A stretch of 64,000 bases of DNA, from assembly GCA_018613055.1 (NCBI GenBank), contig JAGGQZ010000014.1, positions 1 to 64,000 on the forward strand. Direction: 5' to 3'. The notes beneath the pieces are model-generated. The model saw only the letters and a list, made by a program, of their open reading frames with translations. It was not told where the DNA came from and did no database searches. A program made the position numbers and the translations under genes. Numbering within the stretch: position 1 is the stretch's first letter; every line of letters starts with the position of its first letter. Positions 56,640 to 64,000 of the stretch are shown one piece after another. The DNA is from Chryseobacterium sp. ISL-80. GTDB lineage: Bacteria; Bacillota; Bacilli; Bacillales; Cytobacillaceae.

Positions 56640-57428
56640 TTACTTTTCCGTTTCTTTTTTCTCACCAAGAACAGCTTGTCTAGTTTCTTCGACTCTAATA
56701 GTTGCTTCTTGATCGGACTTTTCAAAAACAATATCTTTGACATGTTTTTTTAACTCTGGTTTGTCGAATAATGTTTCTTTAAGAGAATCATTTGTTAATT
56801 TATATCCTTCACTAACTTTGCTTTTATCATCAAGGATAGCTTGGATGCCTTGATTTATCGCATCTTCATAAATCAACTTTCGGTATTCCTCAGTGTATTC
56901 CTTTCTAAATACTCCTACAAAACTATCAAAATAACTCTTGTCAAACATAGGAATATAAGCTAATTCTAATGCTGGTACTTTAATGTGTAAAACCTTGGAT
57001 TTTTCATCATAATAAAAATCTTCTTTTTTAATATTTTTTAAATCATAACCAAGCATAAAATAACCAAACAAATGAATGTTGTATTCTTTTCCGAAAAGAT
57101 ACTTACCGAATTTTTTCCCTGTTGTTTCAAGCCAAATATCATCCTCTTGATTCTTTAAAAATTCATAAGTGTCATCTTCGGTGTAATCGAAGTCTTGGAC
57201 ATCCTCATATCCGAAGTGTTTGCTGATTTCTCTCACCTTATCGTATGCGATATTTTCTATGATGACCTCACCTTTTATTTCTGTAGTTGGTTTAACTACT
57301 TTTTTATCACCTTTCAAGATCATATATGTTCCTGCTGATCCAATCGAGGCACAGAGTAACGCAAAAATAATGGTCATAATAATTCTATTCTTGGATGATT
57401 GCTTCTTATTAACTCTATATTCTGGCAT
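56640..57428 (-). CDS. DUF4230-like membrane-anchored protein
   Basis: A 262-residue protein with an N-terminal membrane helix (about 16-36, IMTIIFALLCASIGSAGTYM) and a large outside domain. The segment YDLKNIKKEDFYYDEKSKVLHIKVPALELAY (seen in parts as DLKNIKKEDFYYDEKSKVL and HIKVPALELAY) resembles DUF4230 proteins. The function is unknown. It is rich in Lys and Glu and its AT content is high. The ATG follows GAGGAGAAG. The gene stands alone in the accessory segment. Confidence 0.6.
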   Translation of the reverse strand: MPEYRVNKKQSSKNRIIMTIIFALLCASIGSAGTYMILKGDKKVVKPTTEIKGEVIIENIAYDKVREISKHFGYEDVQDFDYTEDDTYEFLKNQEDDIWLETTGKKFGKYLFGKEYNIHLFGYFMLGYDLKNIKKEDFYYDEKSKVLHIKVPALELAYIPMFDKSYFDSFVGVFRKEYTEEYRKLIYEDAINQGIQAILDDKSKVSEGYKLTNDSLKETLFDKPELKKHVKDIVFEKSDQEATIRVEETRQAVLGEKKETEK

Positions 57429-57560
57429 AATTTTTCTCTTCTCCTCATTATTTTTATATAACAGATTTAAATTTGGTCAGCTCATTCTTCTGGTATTCAT
57501 TAAAGTGTTCGGTTTTCATAATACAACTTAAGGTAATCTGGATTATCCTCTTAGCTAGTA

Positions 57561-57824
57561 TTAGACTACCTCGTTTCCAGTTTTCTTGTTAATAGCTTCT
57601 TTATCTGTTGTAAAATAATAAGTAGCTCCATCTTTAGAATACGATTCACCGTACCAAATCCCCTTATTAATAGCAGACCAGTTGAAACGTGTAGAATTCG
57701 TTTCTTTTTTGAAAAATCTTGCCGCCGCCTGTATACTCGGACATTCAGCGATTAACTCTTCTCCTCTGAAAATATTTACGGGGATTTCGACTTTGTTTTT
57801 TATTGTTGGTCTTCTTCTCTCCAT
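57561..57824 (-). CDS. Small protein with NUMOD-like helix-turn-helix
   Basis: An 87-residue protein with a central motif AECPSIQAAARFFKKET that resembles the NUMOD-type DNA-binding modules found in homing endonucleases and phage proteins (S.qeAA...). The surrounding pattern, beta strands before and after (VEIPVNIFRGEELIAE; GATYYFTTD), fits. It is probably a mobile-element leftover with a DNA-binding role. A good AAAGAAAGGTG ribosome site precedes the ATG. Identification is tentative. Confidence 0.5.
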   Translation of the reverse strand: MERRRPTIKNKVEIPVNIFRGEELIAECPSIQAAARFFKKETNSTRFNWSAINKGIWYGESYSKDGATYYFTTDKEAINKKTGNEVV

Positions 57825-57944
57825 AGGACACCTTTCTTTTAATTATTTTAAGTAGTTTAATGCCTTGATAATATTCTAAATCCCAAACTCAGTTTTAATA
57901 GTATAATATTACCATACCCCCATAGAAGAAAGGTGAGACTTAAA

Positions 57945-58624
57945 TTGTCTAAAACAAAATCCTTAACACACGACTCCATAATGAAGGCATTAGATTGGTC
58001 TTATGATAAAGCAATTAACGGTGGTGTACCTGGAATGGACACCGCTATAGAATTAGCTGATAGTTATTTACAAAAAAGTGGTACCTTAGACGAAAAAGTT
58101 AAAAGTTTAATCCTTTGGCAAAACACCAAAAGTGCTACTAGTGGATTTTTAACAGGCCTGGGCGGACTTATTACATTGCCTGTGGCTGTACCAGCCAATA
58201 TAACTAGTGTTATTTTAGTTCAAATGAGAATGGTTGCGGCTATCGCACATATGGGCGGTTATGATTTAAAAGATGATCAGGTTAAATCTTTCGTTTATGC
58301 CTGTTTAGCTGGAAATGGAGCTAAAGATATTCTTAAAAATGCAGGCATTCAGATAGGAAAAAAACTTGCAGTAAACGGTATTAAAAAAATCCCTTTTGAA
58401 GTAATAAAAAAAATCAATCAAGCTGTAGGCTTTCGTTTACTAACAAAGTTTGGAGAAAAAGGGGTCATAAATTTAGGTAAGTGGTGCCTTTAGCCGGGGG
58501 AATCATTGGCGGGACCGTAGATGCAGTTACTACAAATACTATTGGGAATGTTGCTCACAAGCTGTTTATTCAAGAGCAAAAATCTAAAAAAATGGATGAA
58601 CCTGAAATTATTGATATGTTATAG
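57945..58624 (+). pseudogene. EcsC-family protein with a frameshift near its C-terminus
   Basis: The reading frame gives 182 codons of an EcsC domain (WSYDKAINGGVPGMDTAIEL, SGFLTGLGGLITLPVAVPAN, MVAAIAHMGGYDL), then stops at GKWCL. From about 58480 the next frame continues the family sequence: VVPLAGGIIGGTVDAVTTNT, then IGNVAHKLFIQEQ, to a stop at 58622-58624. A single missing G (AAG.TGG for AAGGTGG) explains it. The start is a TTG at 57945, 7 bases after AAAGGTGAG. EcsC relatives are thought to link to peptide export; the role is uncertain. Confidence 0.75.
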
Positions 58625-58673
58625 CATTGGATGTCTGTATTTAAGACTTCGAATAATTAGAGGGTACCAAAAA

Positions 58674-58713
58674 GCAGAGGGACGTACCTTTCGTTTCCAA
58701 AAGATACGTCCCC
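58674..58713. terminator. Convergent terminator hairpin (GACGTACC family)
   Basis: AGGGACGTACC and GATACGTCCCC pair over a loop of about 15 bases between two convergent genes, with A/T runs outside. Confidence 0.6.
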
Positions 58714-58721
58714 ATTTACCT

Positions 58722-60059
58722 TTACTCCACCCTCCTAGCCGCCTGCTGAACAGGATCCCACACCCCATTATACGGTGGTGCATACGCCAAATCCAAATCA
58801 AGCAGTTCTTCGGTCGTCATCGAATGAAAGATGGCCGTCGCTAGTACATCGATTCGTTTATCGACGCCATTTTCCCCAATAATTTGCCCGCCAAGAATCT
58901 TATGTGTCTCTTTATGATAGACAAGTTTCAATTTCATTTTTTTATCATCGGGATAATAACCAGCGATATCAGTTGCTGTAATGGTTACAGAGCCGCAGGG
59001 AATGTTCAGCGTGTTTGCCTCTTTTTCTGATAGCCCTGTTCTCCCGAGGGTTAAATCGAAAAACTTAATAATCGAAGTGCCTACGATTCCTTTAAAGGTT
59101 TTATGTACATCCACCATGTTCAATCCGGCGATTTGTCCTTGCTTATTGGCATGTGTTCCTAATGGGACATGGTCATCCTTTTCTTTTACCCGGTGATATT
59201 GTGTGGCACAATCTCCTGCCGCGTAGATATCCTCGATACTGGTTTGCATATAGGCATTTACCTGGATCGCACCATTCCCAATTGTTGTGATCCCTGTTCC
59301 TTCTATAAAGGAAGTATTGGGCTTCACACCTACAGCGACTAGCACCAAATCTGTTTTATACTCCCCTTTATTGGTTTTCACAGATTCCACATGGTCACTT
59401 CCGCCGAATGCTTCCACGGATTCACCCATTTTCAACACAATGTTTTGCTTTACTGCTTCTTCATGAATCAGTTCCGCCATGTCTGGATCAAATATTTTGG
59501 CTAATTGCTCATTTCTTTCAATGATGGTTACCTTCTTGCCGAGCTCTGCAAAACTTTCGGCCATTTCAAGCCCAATGTATCCGCCACCAATCACGGTCAC
59601 ATTATGTATATCTCTATCCAGATAATCCATTATCGCTTTTGCATCAGGAATGGTTTTTAGTGAGAAAATACCTGGAAGTGTCACACCTTCCCACTCTGGA
59701 ACGACCGAGCTTACACCAGTCGCAATCAGAAGGCGGTCATATGGAAGGCTGAACGTTTCACCATTACTATGGTTTATTCCACTTACCATTTTATTTTCTA
59801 CGTCTACCTTTTGGGCCTCATGAAATACACGTGCATCAATACCATATTTCTCTTTAAAAGTAGACGGAGTGCGCGCGATTAACTCATTTGTGGACTCAAT
59901 CTTCCCGCTGATTACATAAGGCAGGCCACATTGTCCGTATGAATACACGCCACCCTTTTCCAACACAGTGATTTCATGTCCAGAGCTGTTCCGTACCATT
60001 TGCATTGCAGCACTCATACCCGCTGCATCTCCACCAATAATAAGTATCTTCATCTTCAT
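58722..60059 (-). CDS. CoA-disulfide reductase-like FAD/NAD(P) oxidoreductase
   Basis: A 445-residue flavoprotein disulfide reductase. The FAD fold ([17 protein letters not shown]), the active-site Cys in [14 protein letters not shown], the NAD(P) fold ([20 protein letters not shown]) and the dimerisation domain with the tail [17 protein letters not shown] are intact. A single active-site Cys, rather than a CxxxxC pair, is typical of CoA-disulfide reductase and NADH oxidase. It would keep CoA thiols reduced. The ATG at 60059 is 6 bases after GGAGGG; three ATGAAG units in a row make the exact start uncertain. Confidence 0.88.
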   Translation of the reverse strand: MKMKILIIGGDAAGMSAAMQMVRNSSGHEITVLEKGGVYSYGQCGLPYVISGKIESTNELIARTPSTFKEKYGIDARVFHEAQKVDVENKMVSGINHSNGETFSLPYDRLLIATGVSSVVPEWEGVTLPGIFSLKTIPDAKAIMDYLDRDIHNVTVIGGGYIGLEMAESFAELGKKVTIIERNEQLAKIFDPDMAELIHEEAVKQNIVLKMGESVEAFGGSDHVESVKTNKGEYKTDLVLVAVGVKPNTSFIEGTGITTIGNGAIQVNAYMQTSIEDIYAAGDCATQYHRVKEKDDHVPLGTHANKQGQIAGLNMVDVHKTFKGIVGTSIIKFFDLTLGRTGLSEKEANTLNIPCGSVTITATDIAGYYPDDKKMKLKLVYHKETHKILGGQIIGENGVDKRIDVLATAIFHSMTTEELLDLDLAYAPPYNGVWDPVQQAARRVE

Positions 60060-60065
60060 CTTCAT

Positions 60066-60346
60066 CCCTCCATTCCTTGTGTATCCATTTATGATTGAGT
60101 TTTAAACATTTATATCTATATATAGGTAACTTTAGAAAAATACTGATAAAGACACTATTTAATATTTGTTATAATCATCCCATCGATGTACCGGATTGGA
60201 GTTCTAGAATTCCGATATTACCAAGAATTAGACATCTGTTTAAAGCGTCATAATATCGGTTAGCACGCCTTTTAGGACTAGTAAAAAGCGACAACCTATA
60301 CGAGAAAAACCTTCATAATTATCATGGTTTTTCCGTCCAACTTTAT
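60066..60346. other. Gene-free gap upstream of the flavoprotein gene
   Basis: No gene is seen. The stretch is AT-rich, with two short ATATC-type direct repeats (about 60105-60125), and must hold the promoter of the flavoprotein gene. Confidence 0.4.
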
Positions 60347-60379
60347 TAAAAAACACAGGGTACGCTCCCCGTGCTTCTA
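60347..60379 (-). terminator. Terminator of the 60.4 kb membrane gene (AGGGTACG palindrome family)
   Basis: On the minus strand, GCACGGGG-AGCGTA-CCCTGTG is followed by TTTTTT. It belongs to the same palindrome family as the hairpin at 7.4 kb. Confidence 0.7.
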
Positions 60380-60399
60380 AAGGTTTTGTTCCCTAAACC

Positions 60400-60906
60400 T
60401 CACTTCATGTGTTTAACAAGTTCATAATCAGGTGGAAGTTCTTTAATATTCTTTTCCTTGAAGATCGCTTTCAGTTTTTGTTGATTTTTCATAAAATGAA
60501 ATTCAACCTTTATCTGTTTAGGAATAGTTGGAGAGATTACCCCGTCTTTCACAAAAATATAAAAGTAAACAACGTTGCCTGAGCCAGGGTTTCTGCAAAT
60601 CATATAAGACTCTATATCTCCCCAACCAATTTCAACGTTTCTTTTATCTTGAAAGACAATCACTCCTGTTTCAGTTACAGTTATAAGTAATTTTGGATTT
60701 ATTAATTGTTTCAACGAATAAACTACCATATGCAAAAAAAGCATTTCAAATAATAAACTAAGTATCAGTCCTGCCCAATACAGCCAATCTTTTTCATAAT
60801 CTAAACCAGAGTAAATAATCCACCCCATCATGATGAATAAAGGAACTGAAACAATAAATGATACAAACATATAAATTCTTGAAGTATAAAACTTTCTCTC
60901 TTCCAA
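60400..60906 (-). CDS. Two-helix membrane protein (STM3941-like)
   Basis: A 168-residue protein with two N-terminal membrane helices (about 9-30 and 40-62) and a cytoplasmic PH-like domain (LITVTETGVIVFQDKRNVEI, then GWGDIESYMICRNPGSGNVV). This layout matches the STM3941 family of uncharacterised proteins. Translation starts at a TTG (60906), with GGAAGTGAT upstream. The function is unknown. The gene stands between an intergenic repeat and a terminator of the palindrome family. Confidence 0.65.
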   Translation of the reverse strand: MEERKFYTSRIYMFVSFIVSVPLFIMMGWIIYSGLDYEKDWLYWAGLILSLLFEMLFLHMVVYSLKQLINPKLLITVTETGVIVFQDKRNVEIGWGDIESYMICRNPGSGNVVYFYIFVKDGVISPTIPKQIKVEFHFMKNQQKLKAIFKEKNIKELPPDYELVKHMK

Positions 60907-60966
60907 CTAATCACTTCCCTTCCTTTAAATTACGAAGCAATATGTAAGAAAGTTTCAAGTTTTACT

Positions 60967-61052
60967 TGAAAACAAAGGGACGGTTCCAATGTTTCATAAA
61001 CTGTTAAAATACACAATTTACTGAAACAAAAGAACCGTCCCCATGCTTCTTC
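60967..61052. repeat. GACGGTT palindromic element (86 bp form)
   Basis: ACAAAGGGACGGTTCCAATG, then CATAAACTGTTAAAATACAC, ending in AAAGAACCGTCCCCATGCTT. The outer arms GGGACGGTTC/GAACCGTCCC are perfect. The copy at 63215-63300 is nearly identical. Confidence 0.85.
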
Positions 61053-61053
61053 A

Positions 61054-62301
61054 CTAATTGAAAATGACAGGAAACACGAAAATAACGAAAGCCGCCCAAA
61101 GTCCGTAGACCGGCAAATACTTGGTAATAGCCTCTTGGATACCTGAAGGTCCAGATTTGTTCTGCAGATAACGCAAATAGGAGAGCATGATCCAAATTAG
61201 ATTGGCCCAGATGAGTATGTTTACTCCTAAGACAGCTACTCTATTAGGCGAAACCCCGAAAGTAGAAAGTCTGAAAACAATCGCTGACAACGCCACACTG
61301 TCAATGATGAGTGCAAGAGCAATTAAGGCGAAATTTATATAATGAGAAATGTTCTTTTTCTCGTCTGACTCACTTTCGGTAATGGAAAATATGGTAATGG
61401 CCAGTATACCAAGGAGTATTCCATTGAAGGCTATCAAGAAATTCCGATCCAGGAATGGATTTTTCCCGACCCATATAACCGTTATGAGATAGACTAACAA
61501 TGTGGTCAGGACAAGAGGACTAAAAATCTTGGCTATGTATGGAGTAATATTCTTAGCAAGCTTAAGATTCATTGATACCAGGTATGTAGCCACAATAGCA
61601 AGAGCAGCAGCACCGAATAAAACGACATTACTAAAATAGAAGTCCTCTATATTCAGGCCAATAAAGCTAAATAACTGCATGGTTAGTGCCGCTAGAACCA
61701 TTCCGCTAACTGCCATGCTGGTATAAAGAATGCCAAATTCCAAATTAAATTTAATATAGGCTAATCTTGTGCTTCCTTTAGAATATTCATTTCCTGTAAA
61801 TGCAAGCCCTGCCAAGACCCATAAAAATACGGGAAAATGCAAATAAACAAGTATGATACTGTCTTTATAATCTAACGGAAGTGTATTAAGATAAATCCCG
61901 GAAATGAGGAACAACGCTGCAAGGATATAAATAATCCTTTTTCTGGGAGTATTATTGTAAACAAAATAAGCAGCTACAAAGGGGATCATACCAAAAGCCA
62001 GGTTAATTGGAGCAATGGCTTCCTGTTCGACAAAATGGAAAATGATCCGGGTGCTGATCCCGGCCAAAATTGCCAGCATGCACATAATGAAGAACCCTTT
62101 TTGAAGAAAGAGAGGTTTATCTGTATTTGCCGTCTCCCTGAAATGCAATCTTTCATACCAAACACGAAGAATATGAGAATCAGGATTTTGTTTCCATGCC
62201 TGTGTGAATGACTTTTTGAAGGCTTTCGGATCCTTTCTATACATTCTCTCCAGCTCATGAGGATCAGCCATGTTTTCAATGATCAAATTGTTATTGTCCA
62301 T
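61054..62301 (-). CDS. Multi-helix membrane protein, possibly DUF4153-like
   Basis: A 415-residue protein. A soluble N-terminal segment (about 1-65; HELERMYRKDPKAFKKSFTQ AWKQNPDS in two blocks) precedes about ten membrane helices (about 68-410). The helical part is rich in Leu, Ile and Phe with few charged residues. It resembles the DUF4153 membrane family in layout, but I cannot confirm that. The ATG follows AGGGGAGGG. It lies just ahead of the DUF2975/Xre pair on the same strand, from which it is separated by a short gap. Confidence 0.6.
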   Translation of the reverse strand: MDNNNLIIENMADPHELERMYRKDPKAFKKSFTQAWKQNPDSHILRVWYERLHFRETANTDKPLFLQKGFFIMCMLAILAGISTRIIFHFVEQEAIAPINLAFGMIPFVAAYFVYNNTPRKRIIYILAALFLISGIYLNTLPLDYKDSIILVYLHFPVFLWVLAGLAFTGNEYSKGSTRLAYIKFNLEFGILYTSMAVSGMVLAALTMQLFSFIGLNIEDFYFSNVVLFGAAALAIVATYLVSMNLKLAKNITPYIAKIFSPLVLTTLLVYLITVIWVGKNPFLDRNFLIAFNGILLGILAITIFSITESESDEKKNISHYINFALIALALIIDSVALSAIVFRLSTFGVSPNRVAVLGVNILIWANLIWIMLSYLRYLQNKSGPSGIQEAITKYLPVYGLWAAFVIFVFPVIFN

Positions 62302-62354
62302 CTTTTTACCCTCCCCTAATAACCTACCTGTATAGCAAGTTTCCTCCGCATGGT

Positions 62355-62570
62355 TTAAACGTCTTCATCGCTTTTGTATTCCAAAATATCTCCCGGCTGA
62401 CAATCCAAAGCCTTACAAATTGCCTCTAAGGTGGATAACCGAATGGCCTTTGCCTTTCCATTTTTCAATATAGAAAGGTTCGCCATTGTAATCCCAACCT
62501 TCTCCGACAGTTCCGTTACGCTCATTTTCCTTTTTGCAATCATTACGTCAATATTTATGATAATGGCCAT
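62355..62570 (-). CDS. Small Xre-family regulator (YozG-like)
   Basis: A 71-residue protein that is essentially a helix-turn-helix domain (MIAKRKMSVTELSEKVGITM, then ANLSILKNGKAKAIRLSTLE, then AICKALDCQPGDILEY). This is the Cro/C1-type YozG/YgzD class, which is commonly paired with a DUF2975 membrane protein; here that gene lies 10 bases upstream. It probably represses its own operon. The ATG follows AGGTGTAAAC. Confidence 0.85.
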   Translation of the reverse strand: MAIIINIDVMIAKRKMSVTELSEKVGITMANLSILKNGKAKAIRLSTLEAICKALDCQPGDILEYKSDEDV

Positions 62571-62580
62571 TGTTTACACC

Positions 62581-63063
62581 TCACACCGTTAAATCATTTT
62601 CTGATTTAATCTCAATTGCTTCTTGTAAAAGTTTTTGAAGAACAGCAGCAAAGACGGCGATGACCATCGAAGCAAACGGGACAGCCAATCCGACCAAGAT
62701 CACTCCTGGGGCATCGTCTATTTCCGCAAAGATATAGAAGAGCGGAAAAACGAGCACATGCAAAGTACTAATTGTGACTGCAGAGTATTTGATTTTTCTT
62801 AGAGCCTTTACAGATAAATCAGAAAAAGAAATATTTTTATCAATATAGCGTAAGAGTTTGAAAGCCTGATACAAAGCAAAGTAATAAGGTATTGCCGATC
62901 CATCAAAAATGATGAAAACAAAATATTTTATTAAAGGAAACTCCGGAAGCAATTCTGATGAAAGATTGGCCAGCTCAGGCACCAAAAAGATGCACAGACC
63001 GAGAACTGGAACTCCTAAAAGAATAACCGCCATTTTTAAAAACAACGTTTTAACCTTTTCCAT
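62581..63063 (-). CDS. DUF2975 membrane protein, partner of the Xre regulator
   Basis: A 160-residue protein with four membrane helices (about 7-29, 40-62, 88-108 and 120-143). The DUF2975 pattern is seen in YYFALYQAFKLLRYIDKNIS FSDLSVKALRKIKYSA (two blocks). Pairs of DUF2975 and YozG-like regulators are widespread and of unknown role, perhaps sensing a membrane signal. The ATG at 63063 is 6 bases after GAGG, and a longer frame to 63081 is not supported. Confidence 0.82.
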   Translation of the reverse strand: MEKVKTLFLKMAVILLGVPVLGLCIFLVPELANLSSELLPEFPLIKYFVFIIFDGSAIPYYFALYQAFKLLRYIDKNISFSDLSVKALRKIKYSAVTISTLHVLVFPLFYIFAEIDDAPGVILVGLAVPFASMVIAVFAAVLQKLLQEAIEIKSENDLTV

Positions 63064-63214
63064 AAAGCACCTCGCTACCATATTCTAATTTTGATTTTAA
63101 TACACGATTTATTGATTTACAATAAATATTTATTAATTTTAATGATTTATTTATTATAATTCAACATAAATAAAAAGCGTTCCCCAGCCAAAGAAACGCT
63201 CAAGTACTTCATAT

Positions 63215-63301
63215 TGAAACAAAGGGACGGTTCCGGCGTTTCATAAACTGTTAAAATATACAATTTATTGAAACAGAAGAACCGTCCCAATGTTTCTTTT
63301 T
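63215..63301. repeat. GACGGTT palindromic element, near-identical to 60967-61052
   Basis: ACAAAGGGACGGTTCCGGCG, a centre with CATAAACTGTTAAAATATAC, and AGAAGAACCGTCCCAATGTT. It differs from the other copy at about ten positions. The stretch 63302-63427 contains no gene. Confidence 0.85.
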
Positions 63302-63347
63302 TTAACAGTTAAAGAGGAAATTTTCGAGGTGAATTTGCTGGATGGGC

Positions 63348-63390
63348 AAAAAAATACGATAAGCAGCATGACTGCTTATCGTTTTGTTTC
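63348..63390 (-). terminator. Terminator of the immunity-like gene
   Basis: ACGATAAGCAG (63356-63366) pairs perfectly with CTGCTTATCGT (63372-63382). On the minus strand it is followed by ATTTTTTTG. Confidence 0.8.
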
Positions 63391-63427
63391 AGGATTTTCA
63401 TTGGACTTATTGGACCGTCCCTATGTC

Positions 63428-63652
63428 TCATAAAACTTCTAAAATCGTTTTATACAAGTAATTACATGCTTCATCTTCAGAGTGAAAATGCTTTAATTGA
63501 GATTTAACTCCACGTTCACTATAGTAAACTTCCCAAATTTCACCTTCTTTATTTAAACAAAAAGCTTCATTAGGTAGCCCGCCATTCAAGTTGTATAAAT
63601 CCTTGGGAACATTTGCATTAATTAAAGACTCGTTCAATTTTTCTTTTTTCAT
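63428..63652 (-). CDS. Putative immunity protein
   Basis: A 74-residue acidic protein: NGGLPNEAFCLNKEGEIWEV, then YYSERGVKSQLKHFHSEDEA, then CNYLYKTILE. The WEVYYSERG...FxSEDEACxYL pattern is typical of small immunity proteins that accompany polymorphic toxins in Bacilli, as far as I can recognise it. It lies 58 bases after the stop of a partial gene that runs off the window and looks like a toxin C-terminus, so the two probably form a toxin-immunity pair. Confidence 0.6.
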   Translation of the reverse strand: MKKEKLNESLINANVPKDLYNLNGGLPNEAFCLNKEGEIWEVYYSERGVKSQLKHFHSEDEACNYLYKTILEVL

Positions 63653-63710
63653 TCTACTTTATCCATTGTATCTATACTCTCTTACCTTAAAATAAATCCT
63701 CTGCGTAAAC

Positions 63711-64000
63711 CTAAATATTGATTTCCTGAATCTCTTCAAAAACTTCTACCATTTCTTTCGGTACCCATTTCTCGTAATAATATTTATCTGTTCGTTCCGC
63801 CCCTAAGTCTTTGGCTATATCTGCATTTGAGGTACCAACAAAATATTCATTGCCATTTTCATTCGATATGTTAACAATTTTTCCGTTTAACTTCCCCTTA
63901 GTGGATACCCTATAACATTTTGTTAATTCACTCGGGTTAACAACTTTACTATATACGCCACTATTGAAGTGGTCGATAAACCCATGTTTCTCTGGGAAAG
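63711..64000 (-). CDS. C-terminal part of a possible toxin, cut by the window end
   Basis: A continuous frame of 96 codons with no stop runs from the window edge to a TAG at 63711-63713. It reads FPEKHGFIDHFNSGVYSKVV, then NPSELTKCYRVSTKGKLNGK, then later ADIAKDLGAERTDKYYYEKW. Codon use is as in real genes. I do not recognise the fold; the Ser/Lys/Tyr-rich C-terminal domain followed by an immunity-like gene suggests a polymorphic toxin. The start lies outside the window. Confidence 0.6.
   Translation of the reverse strand, partial: FPEKHGFIDHFNSGVYSKVVNPSELTKCYRVSTKGKLNGKIVNISNENGNEYFVGTSNADIAKDLGAERTDKYYYEKWVPKEMVEVFEEIQEINI

Noticed and set aside
38393-63301. Insertion sequences in the intergenic palindromes
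   Set aside because: The elements are under 100 bp and carry no coding sequence; no transposase gene is in the window, so at most they are non-autonomous.

Overview
The window looks like chromosome from a Gram-positive, endospore-forming member of the Bacillaceae with moderate GC. The evidence is the set of families and their layout. There is a CotA-type multicopper oxidase, a Spo0E-type phosphatase, a phoD-tatA-tatC operon, a TPP-riboswitch thi operon, a T-box ilv operon, a CYP152 fatty-acid peroxygenase and a ycnJ-ycnI copper pair, all as in Bacillus. The many short GACGGTT palindromes between genes resemble those of Mesobacillus/Cytobacillus-like genomes, but I cannot assign a genus from the sequence. 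I found no rRNA, tRNA, CRISPR array, intact transposase or complete prophage.

Layout. 0-8 kb: an ArsR regulator with two tandem small DMT exporters, a PAS-STAS signalling protein, a WYL regulator with a DUF4236 partner, a Gfo/Idh/MocA oxidoreductase and an AlkD-like glycosylase. 7.4-16 kb: the copper genes ycnI/ycnJ with a palindromic operator candidate, an orphan coiled-coil protein, cotA, cypC and a diguanylate cyclase. 16-24 kb: a secreted subtilisin, then thiC-tenI-thiO-thiS-thiG-thiF read from a TPP riboswitch. 24-28.5 kb: a small Xre protein, Spo0E, a DegS/DegU-like two-component pair, and ASCH and DUF523 proteins. 28.5-36 kb: the branched-chain amino acid operon ilvE-ilvD-[T-box]-ilvB-ilvN-ilvC-ilvA, which also has a T-box ahead of ilvE. 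Its two leaders both appear to carry an isoleucine specifier, so the first half and the second half of the pathway are gated separately.

36-45 kb: a chemoreceptor behind a SigD-like promoter, a hydratase remnant, a lipoprotein, a GH31 alpha-glucosidase, and phoD-tatA-tatC behind a Pho-box-like promoter. 44.8-47.6 kb: a polymorphic-toxin locus (SseB-domain protein, LHH-nuclease toxin, SUKH immunity protein, Imm59-like protein). 47.9-58.6 kb: an accessory stretch with an ECF sigma/anti-sigma pair, a YczE-like protein, a vanadium-haloperoxidase/PAP2 protein, small membrane proteins, ASCH, NERD and frameshifted EcsC proteins, and decayed 3' ends of genes whose intact copies lie about 4 kb away. 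58.7-64 kb: a CoA-disulfide-reductase-like flavoprotein, membrane proteins, a DUF2975/Xre pair, and, at the window edge, the C-terminus of a protein followed by an immunity-like small gene.

The most notable points are the tandem T-boxes inside one ilv operon, the LHH toxin locus with its extra immunity gene, the possible second toxin-immunity pair cut by the window end, an apparently leaderless ArsR gene with its operator between -35 and -10, and the link between palindromic repeats and broken gene ends.
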